A DNA stretch of 64,000 nt from Thermohalobaculum sp965247385 (GTDB lineage Bacteria > Pseudomonadota > Alphaproteobacteria > Rhodobacterales > Rhodobacteraceae): the NCBI GenBank assembly GCA_965247385.1, contig CBDFHG010000007.1, positions 1,364,001 through 1,428,000 on the forward strand, given 5' to 3'. This document shows, piece by piece, positions 16,034 to 26,017 of the stretch. Under the pieces are notes generated by a model. That model was not told where the DNA came from. It ran no database searches and saw only the letters and a program-made list of their open reading frames with translations. A program made the position numbers and the translations under genes. The first letter of the stretch is position 1, and every line of letters begins with the position of its first letter.

Positions 16034-17593
16034 GTGAGCGAGTTTCGACGGATGAAAATAGGCCGTACAGCGCCAGCATTCTTTCAGGATGTGCCACTCC
16101 CGGAGGCAACAAGCCTTGCTGGTTGGGCGGCGCTTGTCCATCATCTGGACGTTGCAGCGCCAGTCCGCAAGCTATCCTGCATCTCAGAAAAACACGTTCG
16201 AGGAAACAAGCGGCGCGAAGGATCGTGGGAGGTCTTTGACAAGCGCTACCACCCGGATGATACGCTTGATGGCCATTTATCCTTTGCGTTTCGGCATGAG
16301 GAGATGGACCTGCTTGTCCTGAAGCGTGTCTTCAATGCCGTTCCCGACGAAGCGATACTGGAAATTGTCCGGGCAACGCCAACGGGTGCGGTATCCAGGC
16401 GTGTCTGGTTTTTCTTCGAAATGCTCACCGGGCGAACGCTCGACATCGACGATGCGCCAAAGGTGACAGCCGTCAATGCGCTGGACCCGAAGGAATATTT
16501 TACTGGTAAAAAGCGCTTGTCCGCGCGGCACCGCATTCGGGACAATCTTCTGGGAACCGGAGGACTCTGTCCGATCATAAGACGAACGGAAAAGCTTGAA
16601 AAGTTGATCGGTCAGGATCTACCTGCCAGAGCACAAGAGATAATCGGCAAGACCGGAGCCCATGTCCTTGCCCGCGCAGCGAGCTTTTTGCTGTTGGCCG
16701 ACAGTCGCGCCAGTTTCGAGATTGAGGGGGAACGCGCACCGATCAATCGGTTGGAGCGGTGGGGGCGCGCCGTGCTGGAGGCCGGAAAGCGTCCTCTCAA
16801 CCAAACAGAGATCTACCGGTTGCATGGCATTCTGATCGGCGATGATCGCTTCACACTGGTCGGCTACCGCGGGGACGGGGCTTTCCTGGGGGAGCGCACC
16901 CACAACAACGAACCCTTGCCGGAATTCATCGGCGCACGCCACCAAGACCTTCCCAATCTCATGTTGGCCCTGAATGAGTGCAACAACCGGCTGCGGATCA
17001 CCGGTACCATTAAGGTTGACGCGATCCTGCAAGCAGCCTGCATTGCCTTCGGGTTCGTCTACATCCACCCGCTGGCGGATGGGAATGGACGGCTCCATCG
17101 CTGCTTGATTCATCATGTTTTGGCGGAGAGAAAGTTCTCGCCGCCGGGAATGGTTTTCCCGGTTTCTTCCGTGATGCTTGATCGTATTGATGATTACCGG
17201 CGCACGCTTCAACTCCATTCCAGGCCGCTGATGGATTTTATCGATTGGCGCGCGCTTGCGAATGGCAACATTGATGTAACGAACGACACGGCTGATTTGT
17301 ATCGCTTTTTCGATTGCACCGAGGAGGCGGAGTTTTTGTATGAGTGCGTCCTGCGCACAGTCGAAGAGGATTTGCCACGCGAGATCGACCACATCAAGCA
17401 CCATGATTCCGCCATCAGCGCCATCATGAATGCGGTTGAGATGCCGGATCGCCTGGCAGAGAGCCTTATCATCTTCATCCGGCAGAATGGCGGCACGCTG
17501 GCGAAGCGGCGGCGTGAAAAGGAATTCGCCAAGCTCACCAATGATGAGGTCAAGATGATCGAAGTGATCGTCTCAGAGGCCTTTGATGCCTAG
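16034..17593 (+). CDS. Fic-domain protein (predicted AMP-transferase) with N-terminal inhibitory motif
   Basis: A 519-residue protein that probably transfers AMP from ATP to a hydroxyl on a target protein. The catalytic Fic motif is HPLADGNGRLHR near residue 350. An upstream segment SFEIEGE near residue 225 matches the (S/T)XXXE(G/N) inhibitory helix of class II Fic proteins, so the enzyme may be self-inhibited without a separate antitoxin. The flanking conserved block VFPVSSVMLDRIDDYR is intact. Start is the GTG at 16034 or the ATG at 16052 (MKIGRTAPAFFQDVPLPEA); the second fits the family N terminus. The TAG stop sits exactly at the left edge of an IS630 element, so a few C-terminal residues may have been lost. 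TTTCGACA repeats lie upstream. Confidence 0.88.
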   Translation: MSEFRRMKIGRTAPAFFQDVPLPEATSLAGWAALVHHLDVAAPVRKLSCISEKHVRGNKRREGSWEVFDKRYHPDDTLDGHLSFAFRHEEMDLLVLKRVFNAVPDEAILEIVRATPTGAVSRRVWFFFEMLTGRTLDIDDAPKVTAVNALDPKEYFTGKKRLSARHRIRDNLLGTGGLCPIIRRTEKLEKLIGQDLPARAQEIIGKTGAHVLARAASFLLLADSRASFEIEGERAPINRLERWGRAVLEAGKRPLNQTEIYRLHGILIGDDRFTLVGYRGDGAFLGERTHNNEPLPEFIGARHQDLPNLMLALNECNNRLRITGTIKVDAILQAACIAFGFVYIHPLADGNGRLHRCLIHHVLAERKFSPPGMVFPVSSVMLDRIDDYRRTLQLHSRPLMDFIDWRALANGNIDVTNDTADLYRFFDCTEEAEFLYECVLRTVEEDLPREIDHIKHHDSAISAIMNAVEMPDRLAESLIIFIRQNGGTLAKRRREKEFAKLTNDEVKMIEVIVSEAFDA

Positions 17594-18760
17594 TGTCCTG
17601 GATCAGAAATACGTGGTATCATTCAGGGGGGGGTATTTTGAGATGGAGGATCTTCCATGCCCCGCGCTGCGCCCCCGGTCACGTTGAGTCCAGAACAGAG
17701 TAAGGAACTCCTGACGCTGACGTCACGGCGCACGATGGCTCAAGGTCTGGCGCTGCGGGCGCGCATTGTTCTGGCCTGCGCCGAGGGCAGGCAGAACAAG
17801 CAGGTGGCCCGGGATTTGGGCGTTGACCCGGCGACGGTGGGCAAGTGGCGTCGGCGCTTCATCGAGAAGGGGAGCGACGGTCTGTATGATGAGCCGCGCC
17901 CCGGCACGCCCCGCAAGATCACCGACGAACGGGTTGAGGCGGTGATCATTCGCACCTTGGAAAGCACGCCGCGCAATGCGCCCCACTGGAGTTCTCGGAT
18001 GATGGCCAGGCGAAGCGGGATATCGACCTCCAGCATGCAGCGGATCTGGCGCGCCTTCGGCCTGCAGCCGCATGGCACCGAAACTTTCAAGCTGTTCATC
18101 GACCCGCTGTTCATCGACAAGGTGCGCGATATCGTCGGGCTTTACTTGAACCCACCGCAACGGGCCGTGGTGCTCTGCGTCGATGAAAAGAGCCAGGTCC
18201 AGGCGCTTGACCGGTCGTAGCCGGTTCTGCCCTTGCGGCCCGGTCAGGTCGAACGGCGGACCCATGATTATGTGCGCCACGGAACGACATCCCTGTTCGC
18301 CGCCTTGAATACGGCAACCGGTGATGTCATCGGAAAATGCTACAAGCGCCACCCGGCGACCGGGTTCAGGAGGTTCCTCGGCGAGATCGAGCGCCGCGTA
18401 CCCACCGACCTGCACATCCACATCATCATGGACAACTACGCCACCCACAAAACACCGGCGACCCGCGACTGGTTCGCCAGGCGCCCCCGCTGGCAGGTCC
18501 ATTTCACACCCACCGGCTCATCCTGGCTAAACATGGTCGAGCGCTTCTTCGCGGAAATCACCGCAAGACAGATCAAACGCGGCAACCACCGCAGCGAACG
18601 CGAACTGGTGCAGGCCATCCTCGACTACATCGAAATCCGAAATGAAGAGCCAAAACCTTTTACATGGGTTCGAAGCGCAGACGAAATCCTCGATGCCGTC
18701 AAAAGGTTCTGCCTGAAAACAAGCCCGGTGAATGATAATGCGAATCTCTGACTCGGGACA
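17594..18760 (+). mobile_element. IS630-family insertion sequence, second type
   Basis: Imperfect terminal inverted repeats TGTCCTGGATCAGAAAT (from 17594) and TGTCCCGAGTCAGAGATT (complement, ending 18760) bound a single transposase gene. The left end abuts the TAG stop of fic. A TA duplication is not clear on the right side. The element is not closely similar to the IS630-type at 11019. Confidence 0.8.
17657..18751 (+). pseudogene. IS630-family transposase with an in-frame amber codon
   Basis: The frame is open from 17657 to 18751 except for a TAG at 18218. There the family reads LDRSQPVLPLRPGQ, so a CAG to TAG change is likely. The N-terminal part has the helix-turn-helix QVARDLGVDPATVGKWRRRF. 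The catalytic residues are split across the stop: VVLCVDEKSQ before it, IIMDNYATHK and SSWLNMVERFFAEIT after it. Both halves are otherwise intact, so inactivation is recent. No suppressor tRNA is visible in the window. Confidence 0.88.
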
Positions 18761-18791
18761 CCAGATCGTTTGCGCCAAATGCGCGCGACCC

Positions 18792-19622
18792 CTACCCCGC
18801 CAGCCGCTCCGCATGCCATCTCACATGGTCCTCCATGAAGCTCGCCACGAAGAAATAGCTGTGGTCGTAACCCGGTTGCATGCGGAACATGTGGGGCGTG
18901 TGGGTCTCGGTCAGGGCCGAGGCCAGGGCTTCGGGTTTCAGGAGGTCGATGAACTGGTCGGATGCGCCCTGATCGATCAGGATGTCGCCGTCCCAGCCGG
19001 TTTGGCGCAGCATCAGGGTGGCGTCGTGGCGGGCCCATTTTGCCCCGTCCGGCCCCAGATAGGCCGATAGCTGCTTGCGGCCCCAATCGGAGGCAGTCGG
19101 GTTGGCGATGGGGGCGAAGGCGGATAGCGAGCGGTAGAGGTCGGGATTGGCCAGCGCCATCGTGATTGCGCCGTGGCCGCCCATGGAGTGGCCGGTGATG
19201 CCCTGGGCCTCGGCGTCGATCGGGAACTCCGCTGTCACCAGCTCCTGCAATTCCTGGGTGATGTAGGAATACATCTGGAAATGCGGCACCCAGGGGGCTT
19301 CGGTGGCATCCACATAGAAGCCCGCGCCCTGGCCGAGGTCGTAAGCCTCGTCGTCGGCGACGCCCTCGCCGCGCGGCGAGGTGTCGGGGAAGACCAGCGC
19401 CATGCCCTCCACCGCCGCCCAGGCTTGTGCCCCGGCCTTGACCATCGCGTTTTCGTGGGTGCAGGTCAGGCCGGACAGATACCAGAGAACCGGAACCGGG
19501 CCGTCTTCCGCCTGTGGCGGCAGGTAGACCGCGAAGGTCATGTCGCAGCCGGTGGTTTCGGCCTTGTGGCTGTAGACCCCCAGTACGCCGCCGAAGCAGC
19601 GGTTCTCGGAAATGGTTTCCAT
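18792..19622 (-). CDS. fghA: S-formylglutathione hydrolase
   Basis: A 276-residue esterase that hydrolyses S-formylglutathione to formate and glutathione in the cytoplasm, the second step of glutathione-dependent formaldehyde oxidation. It starts METISENRCFGGVLGVYSHK. It carries the oxyanion segment LSGLTCTHEN, the nucleophile elbow GHSMGGHGA near residue 150, and the acid and base region QPGYDHSYFFVASFM. The ATG is preceded by GGGGGAG. The partner dehydrogenase is at 23357-24469, and gshA at 20255-21619 makes the cofactor; all are on the minus strand but separated by other genes and an IS remnant. Confidence 0.95.
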   Translation of the reverse strand: METISENRCFGGVLGVYSHKAETTGCDMTFAVYLPPQAEDGPVPVLWYLSGLTCTHENAMVKAGAQAWAAVEGMALVFPDTSPRGEGVADDEAYDLGQGAGFYVDATEAPWVPHFQMYSYITQELQELVTAEFPIDAEAQGITGHSMGGHGAITMALANPDLYRSLSAFAPIANPTASDWGRKQLSAYLGPDGAKWARHDATLMLRQTGWDGDILIDQGASDQFIDLLKPEALASALTETHTPHMFRMQPGYDHSYFFVASFMEDHVRWHAERLAG

Positions 19623-19704
19623 CGGTCTTTCTCCCCCGGGTATCCGGCCCTGGAGCCCTATCCGACCTGATGGAATCAGGCCGGAGGCTCTATCTCTTTG
19701 GTTT

Positions 19705-19759
19705 CACGCAATTTCCGAGTCGCCAAATGAACCGATTTGGCTCGAAATTTCTCTGGCGT
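19705..19759. repeat. Dispersed intergenic repeat, copy A
   Basis: Carries CAATTTCCGAGTCGCCAAAT followed after a spacer by GAAAT and TGGCG. Related copies lie at 36201-36235 and 51085-51139. Each copy sits directly downstream of a minus-strand stop codon (here osmC at 19759). On the minus strand this copy can form a CCAAAT/ATTTGG hairpin. Confidence 0.55.
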
Positions 19760-20227
19760 CAAACGGCCGCGACCGATCCCTCGCAATGCACATCGAAATT
19801 CAGCGAACGCGCGATGAAGCACATCTCGTGGGCCTGGTGGTGGGCGCCATCGGCCAGCGATGGATCGCCCGCCGAGAGGGTCACATGGGGCCGCAAGGTC
19901 GCCGAGGTGAACTGGCCGGAGCCATCCGCGTTCATCGCCATGACCGCCTCGGCGTTGTCCTCATAGCTCTCGACCACCAGACCCCTGGTGCTGGCGATAT
20001 GCAGGAACCACAGCATGTGGCAGGTCCGAGATCGAGGCGAGCAGCATCTCTTCCGGGTTGGTCCGCCCGCGATCCCCCAGAAAGGACGGGTCGGATGACC
20101 CCGCAAGCGGCGGCTTGCCGTCAAGCTCGATCACGTGGTCGCGGGAATAACCATCATAGCGCGCCGTGCCGCTGCCCTGATTGCCGGTCCAGCGTATGGT
20201 CGCCTTGTATCCATGCGTTTTGGCCAT
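19759..20227 (-). pseudogene. OsmC-family peroxidase, single-base frameshift
   Basis: The first frame gives MAKTHGYKATIRWTGNQGSG, then HVIELDGKPPLAGSSDPSFL and NPEEMLLASIS. The second frame gives CHMLWFLHIASTRGLVVESY and ends HCEGSVAAV. The family reads LLASISACHMLWFL here, and one extra base near 20025 turns SAC into SDL. OsmC proteins reduce organic hydroperoxides through two Cys residues; the one in the ACH motif falls exactly at the lesion. It follows gshA by 27 bases, so they were probably co-transcribed. A sequencing error is possible. Confidence 0.85.
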
Positions 20228-20254
20228 TCTATCCCCCTAAGATCAGCCCGAAGA

Positions 20255-21619
20255 TTAGTAAGAGTAGTCCGCATAAATGCGGTCCAGGTTCCCGCCCCAC
20301 TCGCCATGATAATGGCCCAGCAGTTCGTCGGCTGCGGTGCGTCCGCTGGCGGCGATCTCCTGCAGGGCATTCAGGAAATGCGTCTCGTCGCGGTCGAAGG
20401 TTGCGGCGCGGGCGCGGGCCTTCAGGCCGACCTCGGCGATCCGAAGCAGTTCCTGCACGATTTCCTGCAGGCTGCGCCCGGCAATCTCGGCCTTCAGGCC
20501 AAATTCCCCGGCATCGAGGCGAAGCTGCTCGCGTTGCTCACCGGTCCAGCCCTTGGCCAGGTCCCAGGCGGCGTCCAGCGCCGTCTGGTCGTAGGTCAGG
20601 CCAACCCAGAATGCCGGCAGCGCGCAGAGGTTGCGCCACGGGCCGCCATCGGCGCCGCGCATCTCGATGAACGATTTCAGCCGCGCCTCGGGGAAGATGG
20701 TGGTCAGGTGGTCGGCCCAGTCCGAAAGCGTCGGCTTCTCGCCGGGCAGGCCGGGCAGCTTCCCGTCGAGAAAATCGCGGAACGACTGCCCTGTCACATC
20801 GATATACTTGCCGTCGCGATAGACAAAATACATCGGCACATCGAGGGCGTAATCCACATAACGCTCGAAGCCGAAACCGTCATCGAAGGCGAAGGGCAGC
20901 ATTCCGGTGCGGTCCGGATCGAGGTCCTGCCAGCAATACGCGCGGTAGGAAAGCCGCCCGGCGGGCTTGCCCTCCCAGAACGGCGAGTTGGCGAACAGCG
21001 CCGTGGCGGCGGGCTGCAGCGCAAGCGCGACGCGAAACTTCTGCACCATGTCGGGCTCGGAGGCGAAGTCGAGGTTCACCTGCACCGTGCAGGTGCGGCG
21101 CATCATGTGCAGGCCGCGGCTGCCCATCTTCTGCATGTAACGGGTCATGATGCCGTAGCGGCCTTTCGGCATCAGGTCCATGTCCTCGTGCCGCCAGATC
21201 GGTGCGGCGCCGAGGCCGATGAAGCCCGCGCCGATGGCATCCGCCACCTCGCGCACTTCGGACAGGTGTTGGTTCACTTCGTCGCAGGTCTGGTGAATGG
21301 TCTCCACCGGCGCACCGGACAATTCCAACTGCCCGCCCGGCTCCAGGCTGACATTGGCGCCGTCCATTTCCAGCCCGATGATGTTGCCACCCTCAATGAC
21401 CGGCGCCCAGTTGAAGCGGTCGCGCAGCCCCTCGAGCATGGCCCGGATCGAGCAGGCGCCCTCGTATGGCAGGGGCGTGTGGTCGGACAGTCGGTAGCCG
21501 AACTTCTCGTGTTCGGTGCCGATGCGCCAATTCTCGACTGGTTTGCAACCCGAGGACAGGTAGCCGATCAGATCGTCGCGGCTCTCGATCAGGCCGCCGC
21601 CCTGTTGCGGGATGGACAT
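20255..21619 (-). CDS. gshA: Glutamate-cysteine ligase, alphaproteobacterial/plant type
   Basis: A 454-residue enzyme for the first, rate-setting step of glutathione synthesis. Family blocks are WRIGTEHEKFGYRLSDHTPL, GGNIIGLEMDGANVSLEPGG (GGQFELSG-type ATP/glutamate site), MRRTCTVQVNLDF and LKSFIEMRGADGGPWRNLCA. Length and order match the proteobacterial type that resembles plant GCL rather than E. coli GshA. The ATG at 21619 (MSIPQQGG) is chosen over the GTG at 21640 because GAGAGAGG sits in front of it. It is probably co-transcribed with the broken osmC. It fits the glutathione-dependent formaldehyde pathway encoded nearby. Confidence 0.93.
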   Translation of the reverse strand: MSIPQQGGGLIESRDDLIGYLSSGCKPVENWRIGTEHEKFGYRLSDHTPLPYEGACSIRAMLEGLRDRFNWAPVIEGGNIIGLEMDGANVSLEPGGQLELSGAPVETIHQTCDEVNQHLSEVREVADAIGAGFIGLGAAPIWRHEDMDLMPKGRYGIMTRYMQKMGSRGLHMMRRTCTVQVNLDFASEPDMVQKFRVALALQPAATALFANSPFWEGKPAGRLSYRAYCWQDLDPDRTGMLPFAFDDGFGFERYVDYALDVPMYFVYRDGKYIDVTGQSFRDFLDGKLPGLPGEKPTLSDWADHLTTIFPEARLKSFIEMRGADGGPWRNLCALPAFWVGLTYDQTALDAAWDLAKGWTGEQREQLRLDAGEFGLKAEIAGRSLQEIVQELLRIAEVGLKARARAATFDRDETHFLNALQEIAASGRTAADELLGHYHGEWGGNLDRIYADYSY

Positions 21620-21824
21620 GGAGGGCACCCTCTCTCTCACTACGTCGTCTCATTGCCGGGAGTTAGCCCGACTGGCAAGGCTCGGCAACCCTGTGTCCCC
21701 CAGCGGCAACATATTTTCGCGCGCGCGGCCCGCGGCCTTCCGATGCCGCCCGAAATACCCTATCTACCGGACTGGACCCGCGGGCCGGCGTCGGCCCGCC
21801 TACACAACGCGATGGAGTGGACCC

Positions 21825-22313
21825 ATGAAAGCCGGAATTCGAAGCACGGTTCTGATACCGGTCGCGGTGGCCGCCAGCCTGGGCCTGGCCGCCTGCGCCC
21901 GCCAGATCAACCCGGACGTGGTCGAGGGCCGCGACACCGGCGTGGTGATGCGCACCGAGATCGGTTGGATCGAAAGCGCCCGTGTGGTCCAGATCCAGGA
22001 GCAAGACCAATTGGAGCGCAACTCCGCCGGCATCGTCATCGGCGGCGCCATGGGCGGCCTCCTGGGCAATCAGATCGGCCACGGCTGGGGCCAGATCCTG
22101 GCGACCGGCGCCGGTGCGCTGGTGGGCGCCACCGTCGGCGCCCTGACCGAGCAGGAGTTGAAGCGCCAGCCCGCCATGGAGTATGTGGTCCGCAACGAAA
22201 CCGGCCAACTCTACACCATCGTGCAGGGCGTGCAGCCGAGGCTGGTTCCCGGCCAGCGGGTCTATCTGCAGGAATCGGGGGGCGGCCGCGCCCGGCTGGT
22301 GCCGGCCGGGTGA
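21825..22313 (+). CDS. Glycine-zipper outer-membrane lipoprotein, SlyB/PcP-like
   Basis: A 162-residue lipoprotein. The signal sequence ends LGLAAC with the lipidated Cys at residue 24. The mature part has the glycine-zipper helix pair AGIVIGGAMGGLLGNQIGHG followed by GAGALVGATVGALTEQ, typical of SlyB and related envelope-stress lipoproteins. The C-terminal beta-rich part carries LVPGQRVYL, as in the family. The ATG at 21825 follows GGAG. Such proteins are thought to help stabilise the outer membrane. It is the only plus-strand gene in this stretch. Confidence 0.9.
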   Translation: MKAGIRSTVLIPVAVAASLGLAACARQINPDVVEGRDTGVVMRTEIGWIESARVVQIQEQDQLERNSAGIVIGGAMGGLLGNQIGHGWGQILATGAGALVGATVGALTEQELKRQPAMEYVVRNETGQLYTIVQGVQPRLVPGQRVYLQESGGGRARLVPAG

Positions 22314-22326
22314 AGCCGGACCGCAG

Positions 22327-22728
22327 TCAGGTACCGAACTTCGCGGCCAGCGCGTCAAGCCCAGCGGTATAGATTCCGGCGACAATGTCGCTGGCGCCGT
22401 CGGCAGTACCCTCGAATGTCGAGGCCCAGACCACCACCGCCTTGCCGCCCGCATCGGCGACCAAGATGGTCGCCTGGTAATTCGCCAGCGACAGCGGGCT
22501 CTCGATGATTTCGTAACCATAGGACATGGCATCGCCGCCGAGGTTCTTCTCCAGGATCTCGCCGCCGCCCGCCAGGCCGAGGCGCCGGTGCTCGACCCCG
22601 CCGATATCATCCCGGGCCGGGGTCTCGACCGGCGGATGCCAGCCCGGCAGGGACTGGAAACCGCCGATCAGCGCCCAGACATCGCCGGGAGTGGCGTTCA
22701 GGGTGACGCTGCGTGTTAACTGGGTCAT
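22327..22728 (-). CDS. SRPBCC (START-like) family protein
   Basis: A 133-residue protein of the polyketide-cyclase/PYR-like SRPBCC fold. It has the N-terminal strand-helix TLNATPGDVWALIGGFQSLP, then WHPPVETP, and a long C-terminal helix ending GIYTAGLDALAAKFGT. The fold makes a hydrophobic ligand pocket; substrate and role are unknown. The ribosome site GGGAGGAAAC is present, but an IS5-type element ends one or two bases upstream of it, so the gene has probably lost its native promoter. Confidence 0.85.
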   Translation of the reverse strand: MTQLTRSVTLNATPGDVWALIGGFQSLPGWHPPVETPARDDIGGVEHRRLGLAGGGEILEKNLGGDAMSYGYEIIESPLSLANYQATILVADAGGKAVVVWASTFEGTADGASDIVAGIYTAGLDALAAKFGT

Positions 22729-22740
22729 TGTTTCCTCCCT

Positions 22741-23356
22741 AGAGCCCGATTCAAAGGTTCATGAGACATAGCAATACGCTTTGGTCATTGGTTTGGCACC
22801 GATCCCGCTTTCTGGTGAAAGCGGGGGTTTCCGGCTTGTGAAGTAACCGTCCGGTCTCCCCGACCTTGATGGCGTCGTGATCCGCGGTTTGCCTCTACGA
22901 TGATCCGTCAAGTTTAAGTGTCCGCGTAATTCAAACGGACACGATCGCCCGCGATCACGCGAAGACTCGCACGCCAATCACAAGCCCTTCAAGGCCGGGG
23001 AGACCGGACGGTTACCAGCGTTGCGCCACGCGTGGAAATAGCCCCGGACCGTCGAGACCGGCGGGAAATCCTTCGGCAGCATCCGCCACTGACAACCGCT
23101 AATCCCGATATAGAAGATCGCATCCGTGACCGCGCGGAGATCCGATATCCTCGGTCGGCCACCGCGCCGGGCGGGCGGCAGAAGTGGCGCAATCAGCGTC
23201 CACTCGCGGTCGGTCAAATCGCTTGGATAGCGCGTGCAATCCCGTCTACGCTCAACACGAGCGGTATCGTCCCAGGGCATTCGATCCTCCATCTTCTCGT
23301 CAAAGACGGTGAATCACAACCTACCGATATCGCTCAGCAACTTTAAAATCGGGTTC
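22741..23356 (-). mobile_element. IS5-type element remnant, internally deleted
   Basis: Both ends match the more complete copy at 35138-36082: GAGCCCGATTCAAAGGTTCA at the transposase 3' end here and CCCGATTTTAAAGTTGCTGA (complement) at the other. Only about 95 N-terminal residues of the transposase remain (22978-23292, DCTRYPSDLTDREWTLIAPL). The last ten residues lie near 22759. About 190 bases of unrelated sequence fill the gap. One edge abuts the stop codon of adhC, the other the ribosome site of the SRPBCC gene. Confidence 0.85.
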
Positions 23357-24469
<1,113 letters not shown>

Positions 24470-24614
24470 GGACTGCTCCCCTTGTCGTCGGATGATGGCG
24501 TCAGATGACGATCCGCACAAAACTCCGGACGAGTTTAGCGGCTTGAACCGCGAGGCCAAGCCCTGGATGCGACATGCGAGAAAAAATCCTCGCTGCGGAT
24601 TGCCTGAAAAGTCT

Positions 24615-25817
24615 CTACTCGGCAGCGACCTTCAGCGCAGCGCTGTTATTGGTGCGAAACCAGTCCTGCGCCGCGGCAACGCCGGAGCCCAGTTTGATCT
24701 TCGCCCCGGCGTCGGCCAGGGCCATTTCGGCGATGGCGACAGCGGTCAGACAGGTGCCCTCGTTCAGGTCGCCGAGATGGCCGATGCGGAACACCTTGCC
24801 CATCAGTCCGGCCAACCCGCTGCCGAAGGAGGCGCGGTATTTCTGGTACCCGATGCACAGCACGTCACGCGCGTCGATCTCCTCGGGCACGATGATGGCC
24901 GAGACGGTGTCGGAGTGCCATTTGGCCTCCGTGGCACACAACCGGCAGCCGTCCCAGGCGCCGACCGCCCGGCGAACGCCCTCGGCCAACCGATGGTGGC
25001 GGGCGAACACATTCTCCAGCCCCTCGGCTTCGAGGCGAGCCAGCGCCGCCTTCAGCCCGTGGAACAGTTGCGTCGGCGGGGTGTACGGGAAGAAACCGTC
25101 GTCGTTGACCTTTATCATGTCGACGAAGTCGAAGTAGCAGCGGTTCATGGTCGTGGTCTTCGACGCTTCCAGCGCGCGCTGCGAAACGCCCAGCATCGAG
25201 AGCCCGGCGGGCAGCATGAAACCCTTCTGCGAACCGCCGACCGCCAGATCGACGCCCCACTCGTCCATGCGGAAATCAACCGACCCGATCGACGAGACGC
25301 CATCGACAAACAGCATCGCCGGATGGTTGGCGGCGTCCAGAACGGCGCGCACGCCGGGGATGTCGGAACCGACGCCAGTCGCGGTTTCGTTCTGGGTTGC
25401 GAAGACAGCCTTGATCGCGTGTGCCTTGTCAGCCTCCAGCGCCGCGGCGTAATCCTCCAACGGAACGCCGGTACCCCACTCGCACTCGAAAACCTGGACA
25501 TCGAGGCCCATGCGCCGGGCCAGATCGACCCAGAGATGGCTGAACTGGCCAAAGCTGCTCATCAGCACCTTGTCACCGGGGTTCAGCGTGTTGGTGACCG
25601 CCGCTTCCCAGGCGCCGGTGCCCGACGAGGGGTACATGAAGACCCGACCGGCCTCGGTGCGGAATACCCGCTTCAGGCCGGCGAACAGCGGCTTGGTCAG
25701 CTCGCCGAAATCCGGTGCCCGCATGTCCTGCATCGGCACGTTCATCGCCTGGCGCACATCCTCCGGGATATTCGTCGGGCCGGGAATGAAGAGATGGGTT
25801 TGGCCGGTGGTCATCAT
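24615..25817 (-). CDS. Serine- or aspartate-glyoxylate aminotransferase, class V PLP enzyme
   Basis: A 400-residue PLP-dependent enzyme starting TTGQTHLFIPGPTNIPEDVR. The PLP-binding Lys lies in LAVGGSQKGFMLPAGLSMLG, and LFVDGVSSIGSVDFRMDEWG holds the Asp that pairs with the pyridine ring. C-terminal block GKVFRIGHLGDLNEGTCL is typical of the group. It resembles both serine-glyoxylate aminotransferase (serine cycle) and BhcA of the beta-hydroxyaspartate cycle; the other bhc genes are not here. It is divergent from a ScfR-like regulator with clear palindromes between them, which points to control by acetyl- or propionyl-CoA metabolism. Start is one of two adjacent ATGs. Confidence 0.85.
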   Translation of the reverse strand: MMTTGQTHLFIPGPTNIPEDVRQAMNVPMQDMRAPDFGELTKPLFAGLKRVFRTEAGRVFMYPSSGTGAWEAAVTNTLNPGDKVLMSSFGQFSHLWVDLARRMGLDVQVFECEWGTGVPLEDYAAALEADKAHAIKAVFATQNETATGVGSDIPGVRAVLDAANHPAMLFVDGVSSIGSVDFRMDEWGVDLAVGGSQKGFMLPAGLSMLGVSQRALEASKTTTMNRCYFDFVDMIKVNDDGFFPYTPPTQLFHGLKAALARLEAEGLENVFARHHRLAEGVRRAVGAWDGCRLCATEAKWHSDTVSAIIVPEEIDARDVLCIGYQKYRASFGSGLAGLMGKVFRIGHLGDLNEGTCLTAVAIAEMALADAGAKIKLGSGVAAAQDWFRTNNSAALKVAAE

Positions 25818-25935
25818 GTATCCCCTGGATTTTGATTCGCGGGTCTGATCCATGCCGCCATTTCTCACGCAGGACGGCTCGCCTTCCAGCTAGCACAACA
25901 CCGATCCACCAGACGAAAGAAACCGGGTCGATGAG

Positions 25936-25979
25936 TTGTAAATGTCGTTTACAAAAGCCGGATTTGTAATTATTGTAAA
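25936..25979. promoter_or_regulatory. Palindromic operator cluster between the aminotransferase and scfR
   Basis: A perfect 7-5-7 inverted repeat TTGTAAA-TGTCG-TTTACAA (25936-25954) is followed by half-sites TTGTAAT (25964-25970) and TTGTAAA (25973-25979). The position between divergent genes and the similarity to AT-rich sites of the ScfR/RamB family suggest autoregulation and control of the aminotransferase. Confidence 0.6.
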
Positions 25980-26017
25980 TAAATTTCCATACAGTGGAAC
26001 ACCAAGGCGGAAACCGC

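Noticed and set aside
15904..16050. CRISPR-like repeats
   Set aside because: Repeats are 7-10 bases with irregular short spacing and no unique spacers of constant length.
22759..22977. A 72-codon minus-strand frame
   Set aside because: It combines the last codons of an IS5-type transposase with unrelated filler; no protein features are seen.
24615..25817. Beta-hydroxyaspartate cycle locus
   Set aside because: The aminotransferase resembles BhcA, but no bhcB, bhcC, bhcD or IclR-type regulator is next to it, so serine-glyoxylate aminotransferase remains as likely.
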